Shown: positions 1-8,080 of the stretch, one piece after another
Layout of the letters: each line of letters opens with the position of its first letter
How positions within the stretch are numbered: the stretch's first letter is position 1
Notes under the pieces: model-generated
The model's database searches: none
Told to the model about the DNA's origin: nothing
What the model saw: the letters and a program-made list of their open reading frames with translations, nothing else
DNA from: Bombilactobacillus folatiphilus
GTDB lineage: Bacteria; Bacillota; Bacilli; Lactobacillales; Lactobacillaceae
DNA length: 64,000 nt
Direction: 5' to 3'
NCBI RefSeq assembly: GCF_023380265.1
Contig: NZ_CP093366.1
Span: 310,001-374,000, forward strand
Translations under genes and position numbers: made by a program

Positions 1-648
1 ATAACCCCCGAAACAAAGAATAAGCATCTAAAAAAGCTGCGCCAAGAAGTCGGCATGGTCTTTCAATTACCTGAGCAACAACTTTTTGCGGAAACCGTTG
101 TGAAAGATATTAGTTTTGGACCACAAAATTTTGGTATAGAAAAAGAGGAAGCGGAACAATTGGCCCGGCAAATGTTAGAGGTTGTTGGATTGCCTACCGA
201 AGTTGCCGAACAATCCCCATTTGATTTGTCAGGTGGACAAATGCGCCGTGTAGCTATTGCAGGGGTTTTGGCATCAAAACCTAAAATTTTAATTTTGGAT
301 GAACCGACAGCAGGATTGGATCCTAAGGGTCATGTAGAACTCATGAAATTGTTCGCCAAATTACATCAAAATGGTACAACGATTGTCTTGATTTCACATC
401 AAATGGAAGACGTTGCTCAGTATAGTGATCAAATATTGGTAATGGATCAAGCACATTTGATTGCAGATGATACGCCACAGGAAATTTTTAGTGACTTGGA
501 ATTTTTGCAGCAACATCATCTGGATCAACCTGAAAGTGCACAATTTGCACAAAAATTGATGCGGCAAGGCTTTAATTTTACTTCATTGCCGATTACGGAA
601 GCAGAATTAGTCAAGCAATTATTACCGCAGTTACAAAGGAGAAATTGA
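1..648 (+). CDS. ecfA2: Energy-coupling factor transporter ATPase EcfA2 (5' truncated by window edge)
   Basis: The frame is open from base 1, so the gene starts upstream and the Walker A loop lies outside the window. What remains shows the ABC Q-loop region (VGMVFQLPEQQLF), the signature LSGGQMRR near nt 226-250, Walker B with D-loop (ILILDEPTAGLDP) and the switch histidine in LISHQMEDV. EcfA2 pairs with EcfA1 and EcfT to power uptake by vitamin-specific S components at the membrane. The stop codon overlaps the EcfT start by one base (TGATG), so the two are translationally coupled. The FolT S component at 49.5 kb is a probable client of this module. Confidence 0.93.
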   Translation: MTPETKNKHLKKLRQEVGMVFQLPEQQLFAETVVKDISFGPQNFGIEKEEAEQLARQMLEVVGLPTEVAEQSPFDLSGGQMRRVAIAGVLASKPKILILDEPTAGLDPKGHVELMKLFAKLHQNGTTIVLISHQMEDVAQYSDQILVMDQAHLIADDTPQEIFSDLEFLQQHHLDQPESAQFAQKLMRQGFNFTSLPITEAELVKQLLPQLQRRN

Positions 649-1445
649 TGGGAAAAATTATTATTGGTCGTTATTTACCGGGCAATTCTTTGATTCATCA
701 ATTAGATCCCCGAGCCAAATTTATTGCGACTTTTTTATTTGTGATCATTGTCTTTCTAGCCAATAATTGGCAGTCTTATGTTGCTTTGTTGGCCTTTGTA
801 CTACTAGCTGTCCATCTATCTAAAATTTCCTTGCGATTTTTTTTACGTGGTATTAGGCCAATGATTATTTTAATTTTGTTTACTGTCATTTTACAGATCT
901 TTTTTACAACTGGTGGTGATCCCTTTTGGCAATGGGGGATTTTGTCTCTATCGACTTTGAGTTTAACTAATGGTGCTTATATTTTTATTCGGTTTTTGCT
1001 GATTATTTTTATTTCCACACTGCTGACGATAACTACCACGCCGTTACAAATGTCGGATGCGATTGAAGCAATTTTGAAGCCCTTACGTTACGTTCATTTT
1101 CCAGTGGATGAAGTAGCGTTAATGTTATCCATTGCTCTACAATTCATTCCCTTGTTGTCTGATGAAACAACCAAAATTATGAATGCTCAACGAGCTCGGG
1201 GCGTTGATTTTGGTGAGGGTGGACTCATTAAGCAAGTTAAGGCAATTGTGCCAATTTTAATTCCGCTCTTCATTAGTAGTTTTAATATTGCGTATGATTT
1301 ATCGATTGCGATGGAATCCAGAGGTTATCAAACTAGTGAAGGTCGCAGTAAATATCGTCAATTATCTTGGCAGTCTAAAGACACTTGGGTGTTAATTTCA
1401 TTTGGTTTGTTGGCGATTATCTTATTAGTTTTACGGAGTTATTGA
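648..1445 (+). CDS. ecfT: Energy-coupling factor transporter transmembrane protein EcfT
   Basis: A 265-residue polytopic membrane protein directly following EcfA2. It carries the two coupling motifs expected of EcfT: ARG in [13 protein letters not shown] and SRG in [10 protein letters not shown], which contact the ATPases. Hydrophobic segments lie near residues 25-60, 70-90, 105-130 and the extreme C-terminus. ATG at 648 is preferred because AAAGGAG lies about 7 bases upstream; a TTG at 645 in the same frame is the alternative. EcfT is the shared scaffold that links the ATPase pair to interchangeable S components. Confidence 0.94.
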   Translation: MGKIIIGRYLPGNSLIHQLDPRAKFIATFLFVIIVFLANNWQSYVALLAFVLLAVHLSKISLRFFLRGIRPMIILILFTVILQIFFTTGGDPFWQWGILSLSTLSLTNGAYIFIRFLLIIFISTLLTITTTPLQMSDAIEAILKPLRYVHFPVDEVALMLSIALQFIPLLSDETTKIMNAQRARGVDFGEGGLIKQVKAIVPILIPLFISSFNIAYDLSIAMESRGYQTSEGRSKYRQLSWQSKDTWVLISFGLLAIILLVLRSY

Positions 1446-1446
1446 A

Positions 1447-2196
1447 ATGACAACTTATAAAATTACGATGGCTTATGATGGAACAAATTATCATGGTTTT
1501 GCGCGGCAACCACATTTAGCGACAATTCAAGGAACTGTCGAGCGAGCTTTGTTGAAAATGAGTAAGGGGTTACCCGTTGAAGTGGTTGGATCAGGGCGCA
1601 CGGATGCAGGAGTCCATGCTTTGGGACAGGTAATATCATTTAATTACCCGGGAAATATTTCTGCTGACAAAATGGTCAAAGCATTAAACAGCTTGATGCC
1701 GTTAGATATTTTATTTAAGCAAGCAACTATTGTTCCAGCTGATTTTAACGCTCGATTTGATACAGTTAGCAAGATTTATGAATATCGCGTATCTTTAGAT
1801 TATTATACAGATCCGTTTGACCGGTTATATACAGGTCATTATTCTTATTCTATTGATTTGGACTTAATCAAAATAGCTTTACAAGATGTTGTCGGCGTTC
1901 ATGATTTCACCAGTTTTGAAGCGAGTGGTGGTGTGATTAAAGATAAAGTGCGGGAAATATATCAGGCCGAAGTAGTTCCTTTGTCTGATAAGCACCAGAT
2001 TATATTTTTATTTCATGGCAATGGTTTTTTATATAATATGGTCCGTATTATGGTGGCTGTTCTCTTGGAAATTGGTTCAGGTCGGCGGGCTGTTCATGAT
2101 TTTAGACGGTTATACCAAGTGAAAGATCGCCAACAAGCACGTTGGACGGCGCCAGCTAGTGGTTTGTATTTAAAGCAGGTTTTTTATGATAATTAA
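1447..2196 (+). CDS. truA: tRNA pseudouridine(38-40) synthase TruA
   Basis: A 249-residue protein that isomerises uridines 38-40 in the tRNA anticodon arm. The catalytic aspartate is D53 in [14 protein letters not shown], and the family motifs YEYR and [10 protein letters not shown] are present. It begins one base after the ecfT stop, and the ecfA-ecfT-truA-rplM-rpsI order is the usual one in Lactobacillales. The next gene has its own promoter, so truA probably ends the ECF transcript. Confidence 0.95.
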   Translation: MTTYKITMAYDGTNYHGFARQPHLATIQGTVERALLKMSKGLPVEVVGSGRTDAGVHALGQVISFNYPGNISADKMVKALNSLMPLDILFKQATIVPADFNARFDTVSKIYEYRVSLDYYTDPFDRLYTGHYSYSIDLDLIKIALQDVVGVHDFTSFEASGGVIKDKVREIYQAEVVPLSDKHQIIFLFHGNGFLYNMVRIMVAVLLEIGSGRRAVHDFRRLYQVKDRQQARWTAPASGLYLKQVFYDN

Positions 2197-2206
2197 GGGG
2201 AGTTCA

Positions 2207-2235
2207 TTGACTTCACCATGATTAGACGATATACT
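2207..2235 (+). promoter_or_regulatory. Promoter of rplM-rpsI
   Basis: TTGACT (2207-2212) and TATACT (2230-2235) are separated by exactly 17 bases. It lies just after truA and about 80 bases before the rplM start, leaving an untranslated leader. Confidence 0.75.
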
Positions 2236-2241
2236 GATAAA

Positions 2242-2317
2242 TGGTATTGTTTACCCCACAATGGGCCCCGGAAACTTATTGAGTGTGTGAACAAACACAG
2301 ATATTGGAGGAAAACAA
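2242..2317 (+). promoter_or_regulatory. Candidate L13 autoregulatory mRNA leader
   Basis: About 75 untranslated bases lie between the predicted transcription start and rplM. The leader contains a GTGTGTGAACAAACAC stem-loop just upstream of the ribosome-binding site TGGAGGAAAAC. Low-GC Gram-positives commonly have an L13 leader here that binds L13 and limits translation. The position fits; the structure was not checked against a covariance model. Confidence 0.45.
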
Positions 2318-2761
2318 ATGCGTACAACACCATTAGCTAAACCAAGCGAAGTTGAACGTAAATGGTATCTGATTGATGCAACTGATGTCGTTTTAGGACG
2401 TTTATCATCAGCTGTCGCTACGATTTTACGTGGCAAGAACAAACCAACATTTACCCCGAACGTTGATACTGGTGACAATGTAATTATTATTAATGCTGAT
2501 AAGATCAAATTAACTGGTAGAAAAGCTACCCAAAAGATGTATTACCATCATAGTAATCATCCGGGTGGTTTGAAAGCTACTTCGGCCGGTAAAATGTTAG
2601 CTGAAAAGCCTGAACGGTTGGTTGAGACTTCTATTCGCGGTATGTTGCCAAAGAATTCCCTTGGTCGTCAACAATTTAAAAAGCTTTATGTTTATGCTGG
2701 TTCTGAACATAAGCATGCTGCTCAACAGCCAGAAGTTTTAGATATTAATAAGTTGATTTAA
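2318..2761 (+). CDS. rplM: 50S ribosomal protein L13
   Basis: A 147-residue protein starting [20 protein letters not shown], the standard L13 N-terminus, with the conserved [10 protein letters not shown] and [10 protein letters not shown] segments. L13 is an early-assembly protein of the large subunit. It has a strong TTGGAGGAAAAC ribosome-binding site and is followed 13 bases later by rpsI, the usual two-gene operon. Confidence 0.98.
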   Translation: MRTTPLAKPSEVERKWYLIDATDVVLGRLSSAVATILRGKNKPTFTPNVDTGDNVIIINADKIKLTGRKATQKMYYHHSNHPGGLKATSAGKMLAEKPERLVETSIRGMLPKNSLGRQQFKKLYVYAGSEHKHAAQQPEVLDINKLI

Positions 2762-2774
2762 GGAGGAGAAGGAT

Positions 2775-3167
2775 TTGGCACAAGTATCTTATGCTGGAAC
2801 GGGTCGTCGTAAAGACTCAGTTGCTCGTGTACGCTTAGTCCCTGGTAAGGGTCAAGTAACGATTAATAAACGTGCTGCGGAAGATTATATTCCATCCGCA
2901 AGCTTAATTAAAGATTTGAAACAACCACTAGATTTAACGGAAACTGCTGAAAGCTATGACGTTTTGGTTAATGTTCGTGGTGGTGGTTTTGCTGGTCAAG
3001 CTGGTGCTATTCGTCATGGAATTGCACGTGCTTTACTAGAAGTTGATCCAGATTTTCGGGCACCTTTAAAGCGGGCAGGAATGTTAACCCGTGATCCACG
3101 AATGAAGGAACGGAAGAAACCTGGTTTGAAGAAAGCTCGTAAGGCTTCACAATTTTCCAAACGTTAA
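2775..3167 (+). CDS. rpsI: 30S ribosomal protein S9
   Basis: A 130-residue S9 with the N-terminal [14 protein letters not shown] and the basic C-terminal tail ending QFSKR that reaches the P-site tRNA. The start codon is TTG at 2775, supported by AAGGAGGAGAAGG just upstream. It is the second gene of the rplM-rpsI operon and is followed by a strong terminator. Confidence 0.98.
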   Translation: MAQVSYAGTGRRKDSVARVRLVPGKGQVTINKRAAEDYIPSASLIKDLKQPLDLTETAESYDVLVNVRGGGFAGQAGAIRHGIARALLEVDPDFRAPLKRAGMLTRDPRMKERKKPGLKKARKASQFSKR

Positions 3168-3178
3168 TTTTATACAAG

Positions 3179-3205
3179 ACACTTCGATTATCGAAGTGTT
3201 TTTTT
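3179..3205 (+). terminator. Rho-independent terminator after rpsI
   Basis: A perfect 9-bp stem, ACACTTCGA (3179-3187) with TCGAAGTGT (3191-3199), has a TTA loop and is followed by a T-run. Confidence 0.9.
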
Positions 3206-3307
3206 GTACATTAATTATGCGAAGTATATGATTCCAAGATTGAGGTGGAAAAGATTGGTCTAGAGATTGCAAAAATATTTTTAAAGACCTGATACATTAA
3301 AGTCTAA

Positions 3308-3350
3308 AAAAATACTCCCGAAATCATTTTGATTTTAGGAGTATTTTTTA
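3308..3350 (-). terminator. Terminator of the DUF5067 gene
   Basis: An 11-bp stem, AAAAATACTCC (3308-3318) with GGAGTATTTTT (3338-3348), lies immediately downstream of the minus-strand gene. The flanking A/T runs mean it could work in both directions. Confidence 0.8.
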
Positions 3351-3355
3351 GTTAC

Positions 3356-4318
3356 TTATAATTTAAACGGTTGCGTTGTAGCAATTGGTTGTTTCGTTTT
3401 TAAATTCATGAAGAACATTGAAATCTGGTCTTTAGTATTATTGACCGAATATAGCATCGCAACTTGCGCTTGTTGACCAGCTGCAACACTTTGCTGGGCA
3501 GCATCCAATTTGGCTTTGACATTATTGTCGTCACCAGGATTCGTATTGGCATTTAAAACTTGATTGTCTTGTTTCAATTGCAAATCTTGATTAACTATGT
3601 CTGCTGGCTTGAGATCTTGCTTTGTATGGTTGGTAAAAGTATATTCGACATATAGTGCCGGTTTGTTATCAGCATCTGAGATGAGTTTCACGCCGTCACT
3701 GGAATTATTTAATTCGATGGTGAAGTCATCAGTGTCATATTTCATATTGTCATAGGACCCAGGATTCTTCCACTGACGATCGCCACTAGTAGTTTCTGAT
3801 TTAACTTGGCGTTCATTTTCATCTTTTTTAAGATCAGAATTAGCCTTTTTAGCAGGATCTTTCTTCTTCAATTTGGGAACTTTCGTGCTAACTTTTTCGG
3901 TTTTGGGATGAGTGGGAGCTTTAGAAGCATTATCTTTAGACGGATGCAACAGTAAAAAAACGCCCAAGACAATGATTACTAGAACCACCAAACCAACGAT
4001 AATCCAAACTAATGGTTGCTTATACCAAGGCCGTTTAGACTTTTGAGGGGGATTTTGTGGAGGAATAAGACCTCTGTTGTCAGGCTGATTACTTGATTCC
4101 ATCGTTTCGGTCTTGGGATTGAGGGGAGGAACCTGATAATCAGGATATTGATTAGTTGGATAAGGTGGCTTTTGATCATGCGGCTGCTGTGAATTAGAAT
4201 TGGCATGCGGTTGAACAAGTGGCTGTTCCGATTGATTCAAATTAGCCTGTGGATTTTGTTGATTTAAATTGTTTTGTTTATTTGTTTGAAATTGGCGTCG
4301 CTTATTTCTTTCAGGCAT
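3356..4318 (-). CDS. Membrane-anchored DUF5067 domain protein
   Basis: A 320-residue protein. The start at 4318 (MPERNKRRQFQ) is chosen because AGGAGG lies about 10 bases upstream; the frame stays open further upstream without a better site. Layout: a Gln/Asn/Pro-rich cytoplasmic N-terminus (about 1-110), one membrane segment (IIVGLVVLVIIVLGVFLLL, about 114-134), a Lys-rich linker, then an extracellular C-terminal domain of the DUF5067 type (YDTDDFTIELNN; ALYVEYTFTNHT; MLYSVNNT). DUF5067 proteins are common in lactobacilli and thought to act at the cell surface; the biochemical role is unknown. It is monocistronic between two terminators. Confidence 0.75.
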   Translation of the reverse strand: MPERNKRRQFQTNKQNNLNQQNPQANLNQSEQPLVQPHANSNSQQPHDQKPPYPTNQYPDYQVPPLNPKTETMESSNQPDNRGLIPPQNPPQKSKRPWYKQPLVWIIVGLVVLVIIVLGVFLLLHPSKDNASKAPTHPKTEKVSTKVPKLKKKDPAKKANSDLKKDENERQVKSETTSGDRQWKNPGSYDNMKYDTDDFTIELNNSSDGVKLISDADNKPALYVEYTFTNHTKQDLKPADIVNQDLQLKQDNQVLNANTNPGDDNNVKAKLDAAQQSVAAGQQAQVAMLYSVNNTKDQISMFFMNLKTKQPIATTQPFKL

Positions 4319-4536
4319 GATAAAAAAACCTCCTATCTGTAATATTACACGATAAAACTTAATAATTACACTATTCTGATAAAAACTCAATTAAAATTTA
4401 AAATTTGAAGATATTGGCTACCCAGACCGATTGACATTAAATAAAAAGCATCGTCTAAGTCTTGAATTCAAGTAAAAAAAATGATATAACATTCTGGTTG
4501 ATAAAGAGAAGTAAGGTTTCTCATGGAGGAATTGTG

Positions 4537-4761
4537 ATGCTATTTTTTGATCGTCAGGTGTGTGATTACGAAGTTATTGGTAAATTCAATAAAATTGGTG
4601 GCGAACAAGTGGTGACTAAGCGAGTTTGTCATAATGTTTCACGCCGTGAAGCTATTCAACGAATGAGATTATGGGTTCAAGCCCAATATTCAGATAGTTT
4701 AGACGTACATCATCCTATCAAAATTAATGCTAAATCAATGCAAAATAACCTGCGGAATTAA
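4537..4761 (+). CDS. Small hypothetical protein, 74 residues
   Basis: I do not recognise this protein. ATG at 4537 is chosen over an upstream ATG at 4462 because ATGGAGGAATTGTG supplies a clear ribosome-binding site. The product (MLFFDRQVCDYEVIGKF...) is mostly hydrophilic, has two cysteines and a basic stretch (RREAIQRMR), and has no membrane segment or signal peptide. It stands between the DUF5067 gene, transcribed away from it, and the CDF transporter, which may share its transcript. Confidence 0.55.
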   Translation: MLFFDRQVCDYEVIGKFNKIGGEQVVTKRVCHNVSRREAIQRMRLWVQAQYSDSLDVHHPIKINAKSMQNNLRN

Positions 4762-4780
4762 TTTCTGACAGGTTTTTTCT
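4746..4780 (+). terminator. Possible terminator after the 74-residue gene
   Basis: AACCTG and CAGGTT flank a 16-base loop and are followed by TTTTTTCTTATTTTT. The stem is short and its left arm lies inside the end of the coding region. The efficiency is doubtful. Confidence 0.45.
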
Positions 4781-4812
4781 TATTTTTGACTAAAAGCAAT
4801 GGAGGAATTTTT

Positions 4813-5715
4813 ATGAGTCATGATCACGGGGAAATGTCCACACCCGAATTTGCTTTAGTGACAGTCTTGAATGCAGTTATTACGGTGGCAGAAATTGTCA
4901 GTGGTCTATTTTCGGGAAGCTTAGGCCTAGTTTCGGACGGTTTTCATAATATGGAAGATACACTTTCAGTTGTGTTATCATTTGCAGCGCATGTCATTAG
5001 CCAAAAAGATAGTAACGAGCGTCAAACTTTTGGTTATCGACGGGCAGAAATTTTAGCAGCGTTCATTAACTCTGTGATTTTAATTGCAATTACGATTGTT
5101 TTAGCATTGGAAGGACTACAACGTTTATTCCATCCTCAAAAAGTCAATGGAAACATTATGTTTTGGGTCGCTGTTGTTAGTTTTGTTGCAAATCTGACGT
5201 CAACATTAATCATGTTACAAGGTTCCAAGCACAATTTAAATATTAAAGCGACCTTTTTGCATATGGCAGCCGATGCGGTGACTTCCTTGAGCGTGATTGT
5301 AGCTGCATTGTTAGTGAAAGTTTGGCATTGGTACTGGGCTGATCCGGTGATTACATTATTGACGTCGGTGTGGATTATGAAAGAATCATGGTCAGTTGTG
5401 AAACAAGCGGTAGCGATTTTGATGGAGGCTAGCCCCAAGTTAGATTTAAAACAAATTTGTCAGAGAATTCAGTCTTTACCGGAAGTCATCAGTGTTCATC
5501 ATGTCCATTTATGGCGCATTGATGAGCAATTAATCGCCTTTGATGCCCACATTAATGTTGCTGAAGACGAGTCGTTATCGCAATTAGAGTTGTTATATCA
5601 AAAAATTTCCCAAATTTTGCAAATAGAATTTGGGATTGAGCATGTTACATTACAACCAGAGTATAAGCATGGTTTAAAGGAAACTTTGGTCCATCAAAAA
5701 GTTAATAAAAAGTAA
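4813..5715 (+). CDS. Cation diffusion facilitator family transporter
   Basis: A 300-residue CDF exporter, probably for Zn2+ or a similar divalent cation, driven by proton exchange. The intramembrane metal site is visible as D42-x2-H45-x3-D49 (SDGFHNMEDT), and the partner H-x3-D lies in LHMAADAVTS. Six membrane segments precede a cytoplasmic C-terminal domain with HHVHLW. The N-terminal MSHDHG is a short His/Asp metal-binding stretch. ATG 4813 is chosen because GGAGG lies 8 bases before it. Its 3' end overlaps the convergent lepB gene by 14 bases. Confidence 0.9.
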   Translation: MSHDHGEMSTPEFALVTVLNAVITVAEIVSGLFSGSLGLVSDGFHNMEDTLSVVLSFAAHVISQKDSNERQTFGYRRAEILAAFINSVILIAITIVLALEGLQRLFHPQKVNGNIMFWVAVVSFVANLTSTLIMLQGSKHNLNIKATFLHMAADAVTSLSVIVAALLVKVWHWYWADPVITLLTSVWIMKESWSVVKQAVAILMEASPKLDLKQICQRIQSLPEVISVHHVHLWRIDEQLIAFDAHINVAEDESLSQLELLYQKISQILQIEFGIEHVTLQPEYKHGLKETLVHQKVNKK

Positions 5716-6280
5716 TCCGGTTTAACGGCCAATAACGGACTTTAACGACGCCGATTATGCGGCTTTTTTTTACAGGACCAAAATAACGGCTATCTGCTGA
5801 TTGGCGCCGATTGTCGCCCATAACAAAATAACTTTGCGCAGGAACTTTTTTTAAGCCAAATAGTTTTTTGAGTGTAAAATTCTTGGTTAATAGTTGATTT
5901 GGGGGCAATTTAGTTTTATATGGATCCAGATATGGTTCGCTGATGGGATGATTGTTGATATAAGTGGTGTCGTCATTTGAACGAATTTGATCATGCGGAC
6001 CGGCGATGACCCGCTTAACGAACAGTTTGTTGCCACTAGACCCAGGCGGATCCAACAAGACGATATCACCACGATGAATGGGAGCATTAGGCGAAACGAG
6101 GACACGATCGTGAGCATAAAAGTTCGGTTGCATGGATCGACCATGAACGGTGCCGTTAATCCAAACGACATTAAAAAGGAGATAAGTAAACAAAGCCACT
6201 ACGACAATCACGCCTAAAAAGAGAGTGAAGCCGAAATGGTTTTTTTGAAAAAAATGTTTCAAATTGGACCAGATTTGCAT
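5702..6280 (-). CDS. lepB: Signal peptidase I
   Basis: A 192-residue type I signal peptidase that removes Sec signal peptides outside the membrane. One N-terminal membrane anchor spans about residues 18-40. The catalytic serine is S49 (GRSMQPN) and the general-base lysine K89 (LFVKRVIAG); box E is MGDNRRQSADSR. The length is typical of Gram-positive SipS-like enzymes. It converges on the CDF gene with overlapping stop codons. Substrates would include the secreted proteins encoded at 10.3 and 32.5-37.6 kb. Confidence 0.95.
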   Translation of the reverse strand: MQIWSNLKHFFQKNHFGFTLFLGVIVVVALFTYLLFNVVWINGTVHGRSMQPNFYAHDRVLVSPNAPIHRGDIVLLDPPGSSGNKLFVKRVIAGPHDQIRSNDDTTYINNHPISEPYLDPYKTKLPPNQLLTKNFTLKKLFGLKKVPAQSYFVMGDNRRQSADSRYFGPVKKSRIIGVVKVRYWPLNRITFY

Positions 6281-6396
6281 GAACTGTTGCCACCTTTAAA
6301 TTAGGAGAATTACTCAAGTAACACCAATCTTTTCTGAAAAAACAGTCAAATCATGCTAACATATAATTTAGTAATTTGAGATGGTGAGATGAATTT

Positions 6397-7338
6397 ATGT
6401 TTTTACGTAGTATTAGTGGTGTTTTGATTATTTTAATTTTAATTTCAGTTGGCTACGTGTTAACGCAGCGCGGTTGGTTCGATGAGAATTTTAGCCATGT
6501 TGTTTCTAAAATTGTAACGCAAATTGCCTTACCATGTTACATGATTAATACTATCACGTCCAAGTTTTCCAGAGGAGAACTTTTTCAAATTTTTCCAGAT
6601 TTAAAGTTTCCGATCTTGTCTATGACAATCTTATTTTTCGTGGCGTGGCTGATGCAATATGTATTTCGGATTGATGCCAAACATCGTGGTTTGTTTAAAT
6701 CAATGTTTTCTAATTCTAATACGGTTTTTGTCGGTTTACCAGTCAATATGGCTTTATTTGGTAAAGCTAGTTTGCCGTATGTCTTAATTTATTATATGGC
6801 AAATACGACGTTTTTTTGGACATTGGGTGTTTATTTAATTCGCTTGGACGGCGATGCCGAAACTAAAATGACATTGAAAGAAGTAGTACAAAAAATTTTT
6901 TCACCTCCGCTATTAGGCTTTTTGCTGGGTGTGGCTTTAGTTCTGATGAATATTTCATTGCCTAGTTTTTTAAATTCTGATTTAAAATACATTGGTAACT
7001 TGACGGTGCCGCTATCGATGTTTTTTATTGGAATGAAATTGGCTCAAGTGGGCCTAACTAACATTCACTGGAGTAAGGATATGGGCGGTATTTTTCTGGG
7101 CCGTTTTGTGTTGGCACCGTTATTAATGATGGTATTAGTCGCATTTGCACATGTACCGGTATTGATGAAACAAGTTTTTGTCATTCAAGCAGCCATGCCG
7201 GTGATGACGAATGCGCCTGTGGTAGCCAAACTTTATGGTGCAGATTCCGATTATGCAGCGGTAATGGTGACAGCAACAACGGCGTTCAGTCTGATTATGG
7301 TACCAATTTTGATGCTGATTGTCGTTAATCAATTTTAG
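6397..7338 (+). CDS. AEC (auxin efflux carrier) family transporter
   Basis: A 313-residue membrane protein with about ten hydrophobic segments, split into two five-helix halves around residues 155-170. The conserved asparagine/proline-rich AEC patches are visible (SNSNTVFVGLPVN; AAMPVMTNAPVVAKLYG). Lactobacillus relatives include malate and other organic-acid permeases, but substrate cannot be assigned. Its start has only a weak purine-rich site (GAGATGGTGAG). Confidence 0.85.
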   Translation: MFLRSISGVLIILILISVGYVLTQRGWFDENFSHVVSKIVTQIALPCYMINTITSKFSRGELFQIFPDLKFPILSMTILFFVAWLMQYVFRIDAKHRGLFKSMFSNSNTVFVGLPVNMALFGKASLPYVLIYYMANTTFFWTLGVYLIRLDGDAETKMTLKEVVQKIFSPPLLGFLLGVALVLMNISLPSFLNSDLKYIGNLTVPLSMFFIGMKLAQVGLTNIHWSKDMGGIFLGRFVLAPLLMMVLVAFAHVPVLMKQVFVIQAAMPVMTNAPVVAKLYGADSDYAAVMVTATTAFSLIMVPILMLIVVNQF

Positions 7339-7354
7339 ATAGTTTGGAAAAATT

Positions 7355-8065
7355 ATGGTTAAACTAATTTTACTTCGACATGGACAAAGCACTGCTAATG
7401 CTAAGAATGAATATACAGGTTGGTCGGATGTCGATTTGACCTCCCAAGGAATGATGCAAGCCCGATGGGCGGGAAAAATGTTACGGCAACATCATTTGAC
7501 ATTTGAGCGAGTGCACACTTCTGTTTTGAAGCGGGCAATTGTCACCGCTTATCTTGTGCAAGAGCAATGTCTGGCTTTGGCAGTGCCCATTCAAAAAACT
7601 TGGCGTCTTAATGAACGGCACTATGGCGCGTTGCGGGGGTTGAACAAAGAGACGACCCGACAACAATATGGTTCACAGCAAGTAGCGTTATGGCGCCGAA
7701 GTTTTGACAGCGTCCCTCCAAAATTAGCACAAAAAGATGTTAGTCAACGGATTTACCAGAGTTATTCGTCGGATATTTTGCCTCGTGCTGAAAGCTTAAA
7801 AATGGCTCTTCAGCGTACGATTCCTTATTTTCAAGATCAGATCGGTCCGCGATTATATCGCGGTCATAACCAATTAATTGTTGCACATGGCAGTACCTTA
7901 CGGGCTATGATTAAATATTTAGAACATATTTCGGATGATAGAATTGATGGTGTTGAGGTTGGGAATTGCGAGCCAATTATTTATCAATTAGATGATCAAT
8001 TACGGATTCAAGATAAGCAAATTTTATCTATTTCCAAAATGGATATCAAAAAAGAGCAACTTTGA
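7355..8065 (+). CDS. 2,3-bisphosphoglycerate-dependent phosphoglycerate mutase-like histidine phosphatase
   Basis: A 236-residue member of the histidine phosphatase superfamily. The phosphorylated histidine is H9 in [10 protein letters not shown], the second histidine H178 in VAHGSTLRA, and the acid E87 in [14 protein letters not shown]. The last motif and [12 protein letters not shown] are diagnostic of the GpmA branch. Several normally invariant positions differ from housekeeping GpmA (HGSTLRA in place of [16 protein letters not shown] in place of SYDVPPP), so this may be a divergent paralogue and not the main glycolytic enzyme. Confidence 0.8.
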   Translation: MVKLILLRHGQSTANAKNEYTGWSDVDLTSQGMMQARWAGKMLRQHHLTFERVHTSVLKRAIVTAYLVQEQCLALAVPIQKTWRLNERHYGALRGLNKETTRQQYGSQQVALWRRSFDSVPPKLAQKDVSQRIYQSYSSDILPRAESLKMALQRTIPYFQDQIGPRLYRGHNQLIVAHGSTLRAMIKYLEHISDDRIDGVEVGNCEPIIYQLDDQLRIQDKQILSISKMDIKKEQL

Positions 8066-8079
8066 GTTGACCTTTTTTG
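8049..8079. terminator. Imperfect bidirectional hairpin between the mutase gene and kup
   Basis: AAAAAG/CTTTTT and AACT/AGTT arms surround a small internal loop and a TTG turn, with T-runs on both strands. It would serve the two convergent genes. Confidence 0.4.
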
Positions 8080-8080
8080 G

